Shown: positions 24,576 through 33,638 of the stretch, piece after piece | Numbering within the stretch: the first letter of the stretch is position 1 | How the letters are laid out: the number at the start of each line of letters is the position of its first letter | NCBI GenBank assembly: GCA_003023725.1 | Contig: PXYT01000009.1 | Location: 17,444-81,443, forward strand | Direction: 5' to 3' | DNA from: Sulfobacillus benefaciens | GTDB taxonomy: Bacteria > Bacillota > Sulfobacillia > Sulfobacillales > Sulfobacillaceae | Length of the DNA stretch: 64,000 nucleotides | Program-made: the position numbers and the translations under genes | Notes under the pieces: model-generated | The model's database searches: none | The model's input: the letters and a program-made list of their open reading frames with translations, nothing else | Told to the model about the DNA's origin: nothing

Positions 24576-25544
24576 ATGCGAGCGGGCGCAGAAAACATGA
24601 CCGAGGTTGAAAAACCGGAAATTCGACGGATTGACGATGGGACCGACCCAAAGTACGGGGCATTTACTGTCGAGCCGTTAAATAGGGGATATGGTATTAC
24701 TCTGGGTAACTCTCTGCGAAGAATTCTGTTGTCGTCTTTGCCGGGCACGGCTGTAACCTCGGTTCGGATAGACGGAGTATTGCATGAGTTTTCCGTCATT
24801 CCGGGTGTGGGTGAAGACACGGCCGACATTATTCTCAACTTGAAACGTCTGGCGTTACGGTTATGGGCCGACGAGCCTCACATCCTCCGAATCGAGAAAG
24901 ATGGTCCGGGAGAAGTTGTAGCTGGCGACATCATCGCTGATGCTGATGTCGACATCCTGGAACCGGACCAGCACATCGCCTACGTGGATGAGGGGCATTC
25001 GTTACGGATGGAACTGACCATCGAACGGGGAAGAGGATATGTGTCCGCGGAAAAGAACAAAAGGCCTGACCAGGCTATTGGAGTCATACCTGTCGATTCA
25101 ATCTTTAGCCCCGTCACCAAGGTTAATTGGCGAGTTGAGGATACCCGCGTTGGCCACATTACCGATTATGACCGCTTGACGATTGAAGTGTGGACGGATG
25201 GGTCTCTAAGCCCGGAGGAGGCCATATCTCGCGGGGCCAAAATCCTTTCAGATCATTTACGGTTGTTCATGGAACTCACGGACTCTGTTTCCGGAGTAGA
25301 GATTGGCGTTCAGCGGGACGAGGACTCCCGGGACCGCTTGTTAGAAATGCCGATTGAAGAGCTGGATTTATCGGTACGGTCCTTTAATTGTTTAAAACGG
25401 GCCGGGATTAACACGGTGGGGGAACTAACGAACAAGTCTGACGAAGATATGATGAAAGTCCGTAATTTGGGTAAAAAATCGTTGGAAGAGGTCAAGGAGA
25501 AATTAGTGGCGCTGGGCCTAGGGCTCAGACCGTCAGAAGAGTAA
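24576..25544 (+). CDS. rpoA: RNA polymerase alpha subunit
   Basis: Alpha forms the dimer on which RNA polymerase assembles; its C-terminal domain contacts UP elements and activators. It has 322 residues. The N-terminal domain has [19 protein letters not shown]. The C-terminal domain begins near residue 250 and includes [19 protein letters not shown] and [28 protein letters not shown] is 8 bases before the ATG. Confidence 0.98.
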   Translation: MRAGAENMTEVEKPEIRRIDDGTDPKYGAFTVEPLNRGYGITLGNSLRRILLSSLPGTAVTSVRIDGVLHEFSVIPGVGEDTADIILNLKRLALRLWADEPHILRIEKDGPGEVVAGDIIADADVDILEPDQHIAYVDEGHSLRMELTIERGRGYVSAEKNKRPDQAIGVIPVDSIFSPVTKVNWRVEDTRVGHITDYDRLTIEVWTDGSLSPEEAISRGAKILSDHLRLFMELTDSVSGVEIGVQRDEDSRDRLLEMPIEELDLSVRSFNCLKRAGINTVGELTNKSDEDMMKVRNLGKKSLEEVKEKLVALGLGLRPSEE

Positions 25545-25565
25545 CTGGGATGGAGGCTGTGTTTT

Positions 25566-25910
25566 ATGCCAGGAATGCATCGAAAGCTGGGGCGCATTGG
25601 TGGTCATCGACGGGCAATGCTTCGTAATTTGGTAACCTCCACACTGCGCGAGGAAAGAATTGAGACCACCGTTACGCGGGCCAAAGAAGTGAACCGGGTC
25701 GTTGAACACATGATTACTTTGGCCAAAAAGGGTGATCTAGCTGCGCGCCGACAGGCACTGGCCTACGTATGGGACGAAGATGTGGTGACGAAGTTATTCA
25801 CGGCTATTGGACCCCGCTACCAAGACCGTACGGGGGGTTATACCCGAATTATGAGAACAGGATTTCGCCGAGGGGATGCGGCCCCCATGGCGATATTGGA
25901 ATTGGTCTGA
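25566..25910 (+). CDS. rplQ: 50S ribosomal protein L17
   Basis: L17 lies near the tunnel exit. It has 114 residues. [20 protein letters not shown] and [19 protein letters not shown] are diagnostic. It follows rpoA by 21 bp and ends 5 bp before the ecfA1 start, as in Bacillus. Confidence 0.97.
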   Translation: MPGMHRKLGRIGGHRRAMLRNLVTSTLREERIETTVTRAKEVNRVVEHMITLAKKGDLAARRQALAYVWDEDVVTKLFTAIGPRYQDRTGGYTRIMRTGFRRGDAAPMAILELV

Positions 25911-25915
25911 GGCCG

Positions 25916-26707
25916 ATGAATATCATATTCAACCACGTAGTGGTTCAGTATGATACGGCATCCTCTCCGGCACTCGGCCCCGTGAACATGGTCATTCACG
26001 GGGGCGAGTGTGTTTTGATCTCGGGGCCCAACGGTGGCGGAAAGACGACCTTGGCGCGCGTGTTGGCCGGGGTTCTTTTACCCGTAGCGGGTGACGTGTG
26101 CTTGAGCGACGGTCGGACTCGCCGCGAGTGGCCTGCAAACATGGTGGGATGGCTCCAACAGGAACCCGAACATCAAATTGTCGGGGCTAATGTTGCGGAG
26201 GATGTTATGCTCAGTTCGTTGTGGCACGCGGAATCTCACCGGGAGGCCCTGCGGCGCACCAAGGCAGCCCTTGTGAGGACACAATTGGTACGGATGGGAA
26301 GACGATCGTGGGAAAGCCTCTCAGGTGGAGAAATCCATGCCGCCGCAGTGGCGGCCATCATAGCACAACATGCTCAAATTCTCATGGTGGACGAGCCGGA
26401 AACGATGTTAGATGCATCATCAGGGCGACGTATTGCGGACATATTGGAACAAAGCAAACGGGACGGGACTACCCTCATAATCATTAGCCACAATTCCCGC
26501 TGGGTTGAGCTTGCCGATCGCTATTTTTGGATTGCGGAAGGATTGATCCGTGAACTGGCGCAGGCTGAAATGCAAGAATTGCTAACTGATGATTGGCAGC
26601 GTTTTTGCCAGGGGTTAACACAACTGACGGACGCGATGGAACCGATGACGAGAGAGAATGATTTGTGTGATCCCCGCAGACTCGGACAGTACTTATGGCC
26701 ATCGTAA
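25916..26707 (+). CDS. ecfA1: ECF transporter ATPase, first subunit
   Basis: This is an ATPase of an energy-coupling-factor vitamin or metal importer. It has 263 residues from the ATG at 25916; the frame runs on upstream through rplQ, but MNIIFNHVVVQYD is the natural start. Walker A is GPNGGGKTT and Walker B is ILMVDEPE, followed by the switch histidine in IISHNSRW. The signature motif is LSGGEIHAAAVA, where LSGGQxQRxAxA is usual. The substrate subunit EcfS is not in the window. It overlaps ecfA2 by 13 bp. Confidence 0.9.
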   Translation: MNIIFNHVVVQYDTASSPALGPVNMVIHGGECVLISGPNGGGKTTLARVLAGVLLPVAGDVCLSDGRTRREWPANMVGWLQQEPEHQIVGANVAEDVMLSSLWHAESHREALRRTKAALVRTQLVRMGRRSWESLSGGEIHAAAVAAIIAQHAQILMVDEPETMLDASSGRRIADILEQSKRDGTTLIIISHNSRWVELADRYFWIAEGLIRELAQAEMQELLTDDWQRFCQGLTQLTDAMEPMTRENDLCDPRRLGQYLWPS

Positions 26708-27474
26708 TTGAAAATGTTGTATTGCCGTACTCCGGTCTGCGGATTCCTTCGTGGCGTGCGCCGGACCGAGGGCTGTACGGAGTGGTGGGGCCCAACGGCT
26801 CAGGAAAGAGTCAGTTTTTTTCTTTGTTGTATGGGGGGCTAAAGGTTCCCACGGGTACGGTGTCCGTTACTGCGCGTGTTGGTTGTGTTATGCAGCATCC
26901 TGAACATCAATTAACCGAATCCTCTGTGGCAGAGGAGCTTCTCTGGGCTTTTGGAGGAACAAAACACACTGATCCCCGTTGGCGTCGACGAGTGGACCAG
27001 ACTGTGGCACGGTGGCAGTTGGAACCTATTTGGAACCAGTCACCATGGACTCTGAGTACCGGTCAAAAACGGCGGGTAGTCCTTGCTGTTTATGACCTCC
27101 TCGATCCCGAGGTTTTGCTAATGGATGAACCGACGGAGGGGCTTGACCGGTTTTGGCGTACCAATCTCAAGAACTGGTTGATTTCAGAAAAGTCGGCTCG
27201 TCTGATCTTGATAATCAGCCACGATTGGACGTGGTTGCTGTCCTTCATTGAAACCGGATTTTGGTGTGAGAGGGTATTGGATTCGACCGCTGCCGATTTG
27301 GGACGGTTGTGGTATTGCCACAACCAGCCTGCAAGCAGTCCTCTAGAAGAACTTTGGCGTGAACTTCTCAGCCGCAATGCTCCTGTGTCATTTCGCGGAT
27401 GGATTGATTCTGAGCGCGCCTTGCAACAGGTGGTGAAACTGTGGAATCAAGTGCAGCACCGGCAAATCCCTTAG
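26695..27474 (+). CDS. ecfA2: ECF transporter ATPase, second subunit
   Basis: This is the partner ATPase of the same importer, with 259 residues. Walker A is GPNGSGKSQFF, with Gln replacing the usual second Thr/Ser. The Q-loop region is MQHPEHQLTESSVAEE, the signature is LSTGQKRRVVLA and Walker B is LLMDEPTEGLD. The N-terminal part before Walker A is short. EcfA1 and EcfA2 form heterodimers in this family. It overlaps ecfT by 34 bp if the GTG start is used. Confidence 0.9.
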   Translation: MAIVIENVVLPYSGLRIPSWRAPDRGLYGVVGPNGSGKSQFFSLLYGGLKVPTGTVSVTARVGCVMQHPEHQLTESSVAEELLWAFGGTKHTDPRWRRRVDQTVARWQLEPIWNQSPWTLSTGQKRRVVLAVYDLLDPEVLLMDEPTEGLDRFWRTNLKNWLISEKSARLILIISHDWTWLLSFIETGFWCERVLDSTAADLGRLWYCHNQPASSPLEELWRELLSRNAPVSFRGWIDSERALQQVVKLWNQVQHRQIP

Positions 27475-28136
27475 TCATGCTCCAGGTGCTTTTTTTGGGA
27501 CTGATTATTATCTTTATCACCAACAGGGTCTGGCTGTTCGGTGCGGAAGCTGCCGCTCTCACCGCAGTTCAATGGCGTTACCACATTCGGATGACCCGAA
27601 CGGAAGCTCTTGGTCTCATAATAGGTCCGGGACTTTGGGCTCTATTGGCGTACGTCAACCATCGCTCTGGCGACGTATCCGGTGCTTTGTGGGACGGCTT
27701 CCGATTTGGCGGAGCCCTGTGGCTCAGTATCATCATAGTGCATCTCTCGGCTCCCGCCGACATGATCCAGCAACTGGAACGAACCTTGAAAAAATGGTTG
27801 GGACCACGAACCATTATTGGTCAAATGTCATTGATAGCACTGTTGGTGATGCGCTATATTCCCGCATTGCGGGTTACGGCAAAACGCGTCAACACGGATG
27901 TACGAATGAGACGTCATTTGGCCGGACATGAAGGAACTTGGAAAGACACACTGCGTTTCTTGACGCCGTTGGTTATGATCAGTATATTGCGGAGCGAGCG
28001 CATTGCGGAATCGATCTGGGCACGGGGGTGGCGTCCCAATATTATTCCAGTTACGGCCGGTTGGAGTAAGCGGGACAGCGTGATCACAGCCGGAGTGTGG
28101 ATAGTGTTTCTACTAACTTGGAAAGTGTTGATCTAA
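27441..28136 (+). CDS. ecfT: ECF transporter transmembrane subunit EcfT
   Basis: EcfT is the membrane scaffold that couples the two ATPases to a substrate-binding EcfS protein. It has 231 residues with about five hydrophobic segments. The coupling-helix region contains ILRSERIAESIWARGW, which resembles the family's Ala-Arg-Gly signature. The GTG at 27441 has AGGTGG 7 bases upstream. An ATG at 27477, just after the ecfA2 stop, is the alternative start but has no ribosome site. Confidence 0.88.
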   Translation: MESSAAPANPLVMLQVLFLGLIIIFITNRVWLFGAEAAALTAVQWRYHIRMTRTEALGLIIGPGLWALLAYVNHRSGDVSGALWDGFRFGGALWLSIIIVHLSAPADMIQQLERTLKKWLGPRTIIGQMSLIALLVMRYIPALRVTAKRVNTDVRMRRHLAGHEGTWKDTLRFLTPLVMISILRSERIAESIWARGWRPNIIPVTAGWSKRDSVITAGVWIVFLLTWKVLI

Positions 28137-28137
28137 G

Positions 28138-28890
28138 ATGTACTTGCGCCTTTTGGTTTCGTATGACGGAACAGATTTCGCGGGATTTCAAAAGCAGGCG
28201 CGTCAGCGCACAGTCCAGGGCGAATTAGAACGTCACTTACAGCACTTGCTGGGTCCCGGGAAAGTTCTCGGGGCTAGCCGGACAGATGCTGGAGTCCATG
28301 CTCTGGGCCAGATCGTGGTGTGGACTGGACTCGTACCTGTACCCCAAGACAAGGTGGCTAAGGTACTCAATCGGCGTCTCCCGCCCGATATCGCGGTGCG
28401 TGAGGTGGGGTGGGTGCCTGAAACATTCCGGCCCATTCAAGATGCTCAAGCAAAATACTATAGTTACCGTCTGTGGAGAGGCAAATCGGTACCGTGGCCA
28501 GGGACTGCACGGTACGTGACGGTTACTGAGTCGTCGTTGTCGTGGGCGATATTAACACAGGCAGCTCGTGCCATACGAGGACGCCACGATTTTGTGGCTT
28601 TCCGATCGGAAGGTTCCTCGGCAAAAACGACGACCCGTCACGTATTTGTGAGTCGCTGGGTTATGGAGGACGAGGGCCGTATCTGGCGCTATGATATTGC
28701 TGCCGACGGCTTTTTGTACCATATGGTGCGAAGATTGGTGGGCACCATGATATTTTGTGCTCAAATGCGTGATTTGTCCTTATTGCACGAAGGGCTTCAA
28801 AATCCGCAGGGTGTCAAAATGGGATTTGTTGCTCCGGCTAAAGGGTTGCTTCTGGAACGGATTGATTATGGCGATGCATGGCACGAGTGA
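28138..28890 (+). CDS. truA: tRNA pseudouridine(38-40) synthase
   Basis: TruA modifies uridines 38-40 in tRNA anticodon arms. It has 250 residues. The catalytic aspartate is in GASRTDAGVHALGQ, near residue 51. The N-terminal YDGTDFAGFQKQ and the later GFLYHMVRRLVGTM are diagnostic. It follows ecfT by 1 bp, completing the ecfA1-ecfA2-ecfT-truA order of Bacillus. The expected next genes, rplM-rpsI, lie 8.3 kb away. Confidence 0.97.
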   Translation: MYLRLLVSYDGTDFAGFQKQARQRTVQGELERHLQHLLGPGKVLGASRTDAGVHALGQIVVWTGLVPVPQDKVAKVLNRRLPPDIAVREVGWVPETFRPIQDAQAKYYSYRLWRGKSVPWPGTARYVTVTESSLSWAILTQAARAIRGRHDFVAFRSEGSSAKTTTRHVFVSRWVMEDEGRIWRYDIAADGFLYHMVRRLVGTMIFCAQMRDLSLLHEGLQNPQGVKMGFVAPAKGLLLERIDYGDAWHE

Positions 28891-28901
28891 GGAGGAGACT
28901 G

Positions 28902-29813
28902 GTGTTTAGGCAGCTTATTTTAGGCGTCGGAAACAATTGGTTGGTGGCACACACCATGCAGCAATATGGAATGCAGCTTGGAGCTAGGCGATTTGTCGCA
29001 GGCGCGAACTTGGATGATGCAATTGGGGTCGTCCGAGACCTTAACGAAAAAGGCATAGACGCAACCCTCGACCACCTGGGAGAATCCGTCACACAGTTAC
29101 GCCAAGCGGAGGTAGCGCGTGACAGTTACCTAAATATGCTAGATGTCATTCATGCGCAGGGCGTGCGATCTCATGTGTCTTTAAAATTGACCATGATGGG
29201 CCTGGCGATTAATTTAGATGCGGCCCGTGACAATCTAAGACAGATTGTGGAGAGAGCATCTGACTACAACAACTTTGTCCGGATTGACATGGAGGATTCG
29301 CGTTTTGTATCCGATACGCTGGCCTTGTTTCAAGAAACGTGGGAGCGGTATCCTGACAGCGTCGGGGCCGTTTTACAGGCATATCTCTATCGGACTATGG
29401 ACGATTTGACGAGGTTGTCCGAGACAAGGAAGAATCTTCGCATCGTCAAGGGGGCATACATGGAACCGGCGACCGTCGCATTTCCGTCTAAGCCCGATGT
29501 CGATGACAACTACGTTCGTCTAGTTAAATATAGTTTGTCAAAAGGAAATTTCACGGCGGTTGCAACCCATGATGAAACGATCATCGGTCAGGTCCTGCGA
29601 TACGTGAAAGAACACCAGATTCCCCGAGACGCTTTTGAATTTCAAATGCTTTATGGGGTAAAACAGTCGGTGTTGGAAGAACTGGCGCTAGATGGGTACC
29701 GGACCCGCGTTTACGTGCCTTGGGGTCACGATTGGTACGCTTATTATTTACGGCGTATTGCCGAACGTCCGGCGAACCTTCTTTTCTTTGCTCGCAATCT
29801 AATGAAACGCTAG
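28902..29813 (+). CDS. Proline dehydrogenase, monofunctional
   Basis: This FAD enzyme oxidises proline to pyrroline-5-carboxylate. It has 303 residues from the GTG at 28902, 5 bases after GGAGGAG; an ATG eight codons upstream inside truA lacks a ribosome site. The TIM-barrel landmarks are VSLKLTMMG (catalytic lysine), RIDMEDSR, LQAYLYRT, VKGAYMEP, ATHDE, EFQMLYGV and VYVPWGHDWYAYYLRRIAERP. The final RRxxERP pattern binds the substrate carboxylate. No P5C dehydrogenase is adjacent, although an aldehyde dehydrogenase occurs at 62.6 kb. Confidence 0.93.
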   Translation: MFRQLILGVGNNWLVAHTMQQYGMQLGARRFVAGANLDDAIGVVRDLNEKGIDATLDHLGESVTQLRQAEVARDSYLNMLDVIHAQGVRSHVSLKLTMMGLAINLDAARDNLRQIVERASDYNNFVRIDMEDSRFVSDTLALFQETWERYPDSVGAVLQAYLYRTMDDLTRLSETRKNLRIVKGAYMEPATVAFPSKPDVDDNYVRLVKYSLSKGNFTAVATHDETIIGQVLRYVKEHQIPRDAFEFQMLYGVKQSVLEELALDGYRTRVYVPWGHDWYAYYLRRIAERPANLLFFARNLMKR

Positions 29814-29852
29814 AACAGGGCAAGAACACCACAGCACAGAGACATCGCACAT

Positions 29853-29881
29853 TTGACTTTTTAATTTGTTAGTACTAAGAT
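29853..29881 (+). promoter_or_regulatory. Promoter and palindromic operator before the marR gene
   Basis: TTGACT at 29853-29858 and TAAGAT at 29876-29881 are separated by 17 bp. The palindrome TTAGTACTAA (29869-29878) overlaps the -10. This is a natural autorepression site for the MarR protein encoded 50 bp downstream; the binding itself is inference. Confidence 0.6.
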
Positions 29882-29930
29882 TATTTAATGTTTATAGTCA
29901 ACAACATGAATTATCAAGAGGGTGAATTAG

Positions 29931-30359
29931 TTGGGTGATCGGGAACGGTATATCGAAAAACTGGACCAGATATTTTCTCGGGTCGGCCGCAGAATGCGTC
30001 AGCGAATGTCGCAGGAAACTCTTACCCTGGGTCAATATTCCTTGCTTAAACTGCTTAGTGATTGGGGATCAATGACGGTGGGAGAAGTGGCGGAGCAGCT
30101 CGATTTATCCCTGGCCAGTGCCAGTGCCATGATTGACCGATTAGTAAATCAGAGCTTGATCGATCGGTTTCGGTCGGAATCGGATCGCCGTGTTGTCTCT
30201 GTCCAATTGTCGTCTTTGGGGCGTATGCAGATTGCAGAACTGCAGAAACAGAGACGAGAATTTCTCGATCACCTCTTTTCGCGAATGACGGAGGTCGATT
30301 TGAAAACATTGTTAGAGCTCATTGAGCGCGTGGAAGAATCCAGCGAACGGGACGAGTGA
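29931..30359 (+). CDS. MarR-family transcriptional regulator
   Basis: This 142-residue protein is a winged-helix regulator of the MarR family. The helix-turn-helix lies in MTVGEVAEQLDLSLASASAMIDRL (residues about 46-69) and the wing in RFRSESDRRVVSVQLS. It starts with TTG after AGAGGGTGA. It heads a cluster with an efflux pump, so it probably represses that pump and itself and responds to a small phenolic or drug-like ligand. The ligand cannot be told from sequence. Confidence 0.88.
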   Translation: MGDRERYIEKLDQIFSRVGRRMRQRMSQETLTLGQYSLLKLLSDWGSMTVGEVAEQLDLSLASASAMIDRLVNQSLIDRFRSESDRRVVSVQLSSLGRMQIAELQKQRREFLDHLFSRMTEVDLKTLLELIERVEESSERDE

Positions 30360-30525
30360 CGTTCTGAAAGGTGAACCGAAGCAATTTCGGTTGTCTAGAC
30401 TGCCTTGATGGATCCGCGCAGGATGTCATAGTCAAAGGTTGGATTCGATCTCATCTTTGCCGTCAGCAGGGTGAGGGCCCTGGTCGCATGAAGCGGGGCT
30501 ACAACGCAAAGGGAGACGATTTTTA

Positions 30526-31341
30526 ATGGCACTATTGATTGCAGGTATCATTGAAGCTTTGGTTGGCGTGGCCTTAGGACTATATCTGCTGATTGGTCAG
30601 CCATCAATCAATGGCATTTGGGGTTGGGGGCTTATTGGTATCGGCATGCTTACGGGAATACTATCCATGTTGTTGGGGAGACAGAGCCGGTCGTCACCTG
30701 GAGAAGACCATTTGGAACCGAGTTTGGATTCATCGCGAGGAGAGCCCCAGGCGCCAGCGTACTCACTGCCGGAGCACCAGTTTGATTTGGGGGGAGTGAA
30801 TGCCGTGAGCACACAACTACCGGACCGCATCGGGTATCTTCAAACACAAATCTCACGGACTCGGTGGCGTTATAAGGCAAAAGATATTCATACACGGGCC
30901 GTGGAGGTGGCAGAGATCGTGATGAAAAATCATGCTGACGGTGAGCCCCGTTCCTATGATGAAAGGCCGCGTCAATTCCGGAGGTTACTGGAACTGTTCA
31001 TTCTGTCGCAAGGTTATGAGGCATGGGCCAACGGAGTTGAACCGTCGTTCCAAGTGGAACGGTATCGCAGAATGCTAAGCAAACAGGACATTGCCGAACG
31101 CATGGTGGATCTCACCACGGAGGCGGACTTGCTATGGCAGGAGATTAACAGAGGCGGCATAATGGCCGATCTTCCGGATGATGACGCACACAGACAGGCG
31201 ATAGATGTGCGGATTCGGCTCGAACACATGACCTCGGCACAGGATCGTCTCGAGGAGATTGAAATTCTGCAGCGAGGATATGCCAGTTTGTTCGAACAAT
31301 GGGAGCACGACAACCGGGATTCGGAAACAGAAGGAAGGTGA
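30526..31341 (+). CDS. Membrane-anchored protein of unknown function
   Basis: I do not recognise this 271-residue protein. Two hydrophobic segments (residues about 2-24 and 30-50) form an N-terminal membrane hairpin. A Ser/Pro-rich linker follows, then a mostly helical, charged soluble domain of about 170 residues. GGGAG lies about 9 bases before the ATG. It ends 4 bp before the adaptor gene, so it probably belongs to the same efflux operon. The 166-bp gap before it shows no clear feature beyond a small CCGAA/TTCGG stem. Confidence 0.7.
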   Translation: MALLIAGIIEALVGVALGLYLLIGQPSINGIWGWGLIGIGMLTGILSMLLGRQSRSSPGEDHLEPSLDSSRGEPQAPAYSLPEHQFDLGGVNAVSTQLPDRIGYLQTQISRTRWRYKAKDIHTRAVEVAEIVMKNHADGEPRSYDERPRQFRRLLELFILSQGYEAWANGVEPSFQVERYRRMLSKQDIAERMVDLTTEADLLWQEINRGGIMADLPDDDAHRQAIDVRIRLEHMTSAQDRLEEIEILQRGYASLFEQWEHDNRDSETEGR

Positions 31342-31345
31342 GTCA

Positions 31346-31966
31346 ATGCCCCGGTGGATTTTTGGTTTGGTGGCAATACTGGGTGTGTTGACATTGGGCA
31401 GTATTGCCGGATTTTACGCGTTTAACCAGGCTCGTTACGTAGAATCGCCTTATGCGTTTGTTACGGCTCCCTATGCGTGGGTTTCCGCTTCCAGCCCAGG
31501 GATTGTGAAGCAAGTATTGGTGCAGAACGGACAACATGTAAAAGCGAAAGAGGAAGTAGCGCGTATCACGACTTATGCGGGAAAAACCCTTTCCGTTTTG
31601 GCGCCCCGGACTGGGACGGTCGGTTCCATGGACGTGGCACCTGGGGCCAGTGTCGGCGCCGGGCAAGATTTGATGGCCGTTGTTCAACTGGCACACAGTC
31701 AAATTATGGCTGAAATTCCCGAGTCGCGTGCTCGCAAAGTGGCTCTAGGGCAGGTAGTAAACGTGACATTAAGTGCATTGCCTGGCACAACACTGACGGG
31801 GCGTGTTACGCATGTTGGCTCATCCACCTTAAGTACTTTGTCTCCGCTGCTCCAAGTCGGCAGCTTTGCGAAAGAACGAGAATGGATACCGGTCACGATT
31901 TCAGTGAATCCGGCAGGGAACCAATTAATTGCTGGAGAAAACGCGTCGGTTCGTATTCACATTTAA
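31346..31966 (+). CDS. HlyD/EmrA-type membrane adaptor, first copy
   Basis: This is a short membrane-fusion (adaptor) protein of 206 residues from the ATG at 31346, with GAAGGAAGGTGAG upstream. One membrane segment (residues about 5-22) is followed by a split biotinyl-lipoyl-like domain (SPGIVKQVLVQNGQHVKAKE) and a beta-barrel part with MAEIPESRARKVALGQVVNV. It lacks the long coiled-coil hairpin of Gram-negative EmrA, as expected if there is no outer membrane. It precedes the MFS pump gene by 37 bp. Confidence 0.85.
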   Translation: MPRWIFGLVAILGVLTLGSIAGFYAFNQARYVESPYAFVTAPYAWVSASSPGIVKQVLVQNGQHVKAKEEVARITTYAGKTLSVLAPRTGTVGSMDVAPGASVGAGQDLMAVVQLAHSQIMAEIPESRARKVALGQVVNVTLSALPGTTLTGRVTHVGSSTLSTLSPLLQVGSFAKEREWIPVTISVNPAGNQLIAGENASVRIHI

Positions 31967-32003
31967 ACGCGTTCCCCACATTCTAGGAGGAAGGTATTCT
32001 GTA

Positions 32004-33548
32004 ATGGCTCAACAAGATTCATCAACCATCACAAACAACTGGGGAGTCGCACTCGCTGTTCTCATTACCGGTGGGTTTATGGCGATTCTAGACACCTCAA
32101 TCGTAAATATTGCCATTCCTAAGCTGGAAAGCGTATTTTCGGTCAATACGGCCCAAGTGCAATGGGTTGTGACCATCTATATGCTAACTTTGGGTGTCGT
32201 TGTGCCATTGGCGGGATATCTAGGAGAGCGGTTCGGATACCGTCGCATTTACGTGGTGTCGTTAGCTATCTTTACCGTGGGTTCGGCACTGTCCGGGCTG
32301 TCATGGAGTCTTTCTATTCTCACCATGTTTCGGGTCCTGCAAGCCTTGGGCGGAGGACTCATCATGCCCATTACGATGGCCATGGTTTATCGCATGGTTC
32401 CCAGACAGCGCATTGGAACAGCCATGGGTTTCTGGGGGCTGGGTATTATTGTGGCTCCGGCTATTGGTCCAGCCTTGGGAGGATGGTTGGTACAATACGT
32501 GGATTGGCGTCTGATTTTCTATATCAATGTGCCGATAGGAATCGTGGGTGCGTTGTTGGCATTGGCCTATGTACCCAAATTTCCAAGGGGAGTGACCGGC
32601 CCGTTTGATTTTATGGGATTTATGTTGTCAGCCCTTGGCCTCTTCGGGTTGCTTCTCGCGTTATCGGAAGGGCAAACCTGGGGATGGGGATCAGAGGCCA
32701 TTGTCCTTCTTCTCACCTCTTCTATTCTTCTTCTCATCTTATTTACTTTATGGGAACTTACGGTGAAGCATCCCTTGCTTAACCTGCGGGTGTTTGCCCA
32801 TGGTTCTTTTGCAATGGCCAATATTTTGGTCATCGTGATTACGGTGTCGATGTATTCGGGAGTTTTCTATGTGCCGCTATTTTTGCAAACGGTGGCTGGT
32901 TATGGTGCTTTGAAAACCGGATTGATGATGATGCCGGCGGCATTAGCCTCAGCCGTTATGATGCCATTATCCGGGCGATTGTACGACCGAATCGGGGCAA
33001 GGCCAGTCGTCTTGGTCGGGCTGGTGATCTTGGCGTATACGACATTTTTGCTGCATGGACTATCGACCACCACCCCAGTTTCGGACGTGGTGCTGTGGCT
33101 GACCTTTAGGGGTTTGGGGATGGGCATGGCTATGATGCCAGCCACTACGGCTGGCATGTCTGCGGTGCCAACTGCGCTGGTGGGCAGCGGATCCGCGATT
33201 AACAATATTATGCAGCGTGTTGCCGGATCTTTTGGTCTTGCTTTCATGACGGCAGTTTTGCAATCACAGGCTACGCTCCATGCGACCACTTTGGCGGCGT
33301 CCTATACCCCGGCATCCCAACCTGCAATGCAGTTCATGCATCAGTTATCTGGTTACTTGCATCAGCACGGTATTCTAATTAGCCAAACAGTTTCGATGAC
33401 TACCAGCGAACTGTATCACTTGATTCAGGAGCAGGCATTTGTGATGGGGATTGACGATATTTTCGTCCTGGGGGCAGCCATCACCTTGCTGGGAGCCCTG
33501 TTGTCCTTATTTCTCAGGACATACCGTCATCAGCGAGCTCAAGGATAA
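32004..33548 (+). CDS. MFS drug efflux transporter, DHA2 (EmrB/QacA) family
   Basis: This is a proton-driven exporter with 514 residues and about 14 membrane helices. Motif D1 (AILDTSIVNIAIPKL) is in helix 1, motif A (GYLGERFGYRRIYV) follows helix 2, and motif C (APAIGPALGGWLV) is in helix 5. The ATG at 32004 has AGGAGGAAGG 12-15 bases upstream. An earlier in-frame codon would overlap the adaptor gene. Flanking adaptors and the upstream MarR gene point to an inducible multidrug or organic-acid pump. Confidence 0.93.
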   Translation: MAQQDSSTITNNWGVALAVLITGGFMAILDTSIVNIAIPKLESVFSVNTAQVQWVVTIYMLTLGVVVPLAGYLGERFGYRRIYVVSLAIFTVGSALSGLSWSLSILTMFRVLQALGGGLIMPITMAMVYRMVPRQRIGTAMGFWGLGIIVAPAIGPALGGWLVQYVDWRLIFYINVPIGIVGALLALAYVPKFPRGVTGPFDFMGFMLSALGLFGLLLALSEGQTWGWGSEAIVLLLTSSILLLILFTLWELTVKHPLLNLRVFAHGSFAMANILVIVITVSMYSGVFYVPLFLQTVAGYGALKTGLMMMPAALASAVMMPLSGRLYDRIGARPVVLVGLVILAYTTFLLHGLSTTTPVSDVVLWLTFRGLGMGMAMMPATTAGMSAVPTALVGSGSAINNIMQRVAGSFGLAFMTAVLQSQATLHATTLAASYTPASQPAMQFMHQLSGYLHQHGILISQTVSMTTSELYHLIQEQAFVMGIDDIFVLGAAITLLGALLSLFLRTYRHQRAQG

Positions 33549-33577
33549 CCGAAGACGGATGACATTCGTTAAATTCT

Positions 33578-33603
33578 CATCGTGCATTTCCATCGTGCAT
33601 TTC
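33578..33603 (+). repeat. 13-bp perfect tandem duplication
   Basis: The unit CATCGTGCATTTC occurs twice head-to-tail in the 90-bp spacer between the pump and the second adaptor gene. It may be a recent slippage event or a double protein-binding site. Confidence 0.8.
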
Positions 33604-33638
33604 AAACCCGTTTGGGTGACTAAAAGGAGCGAACACTT

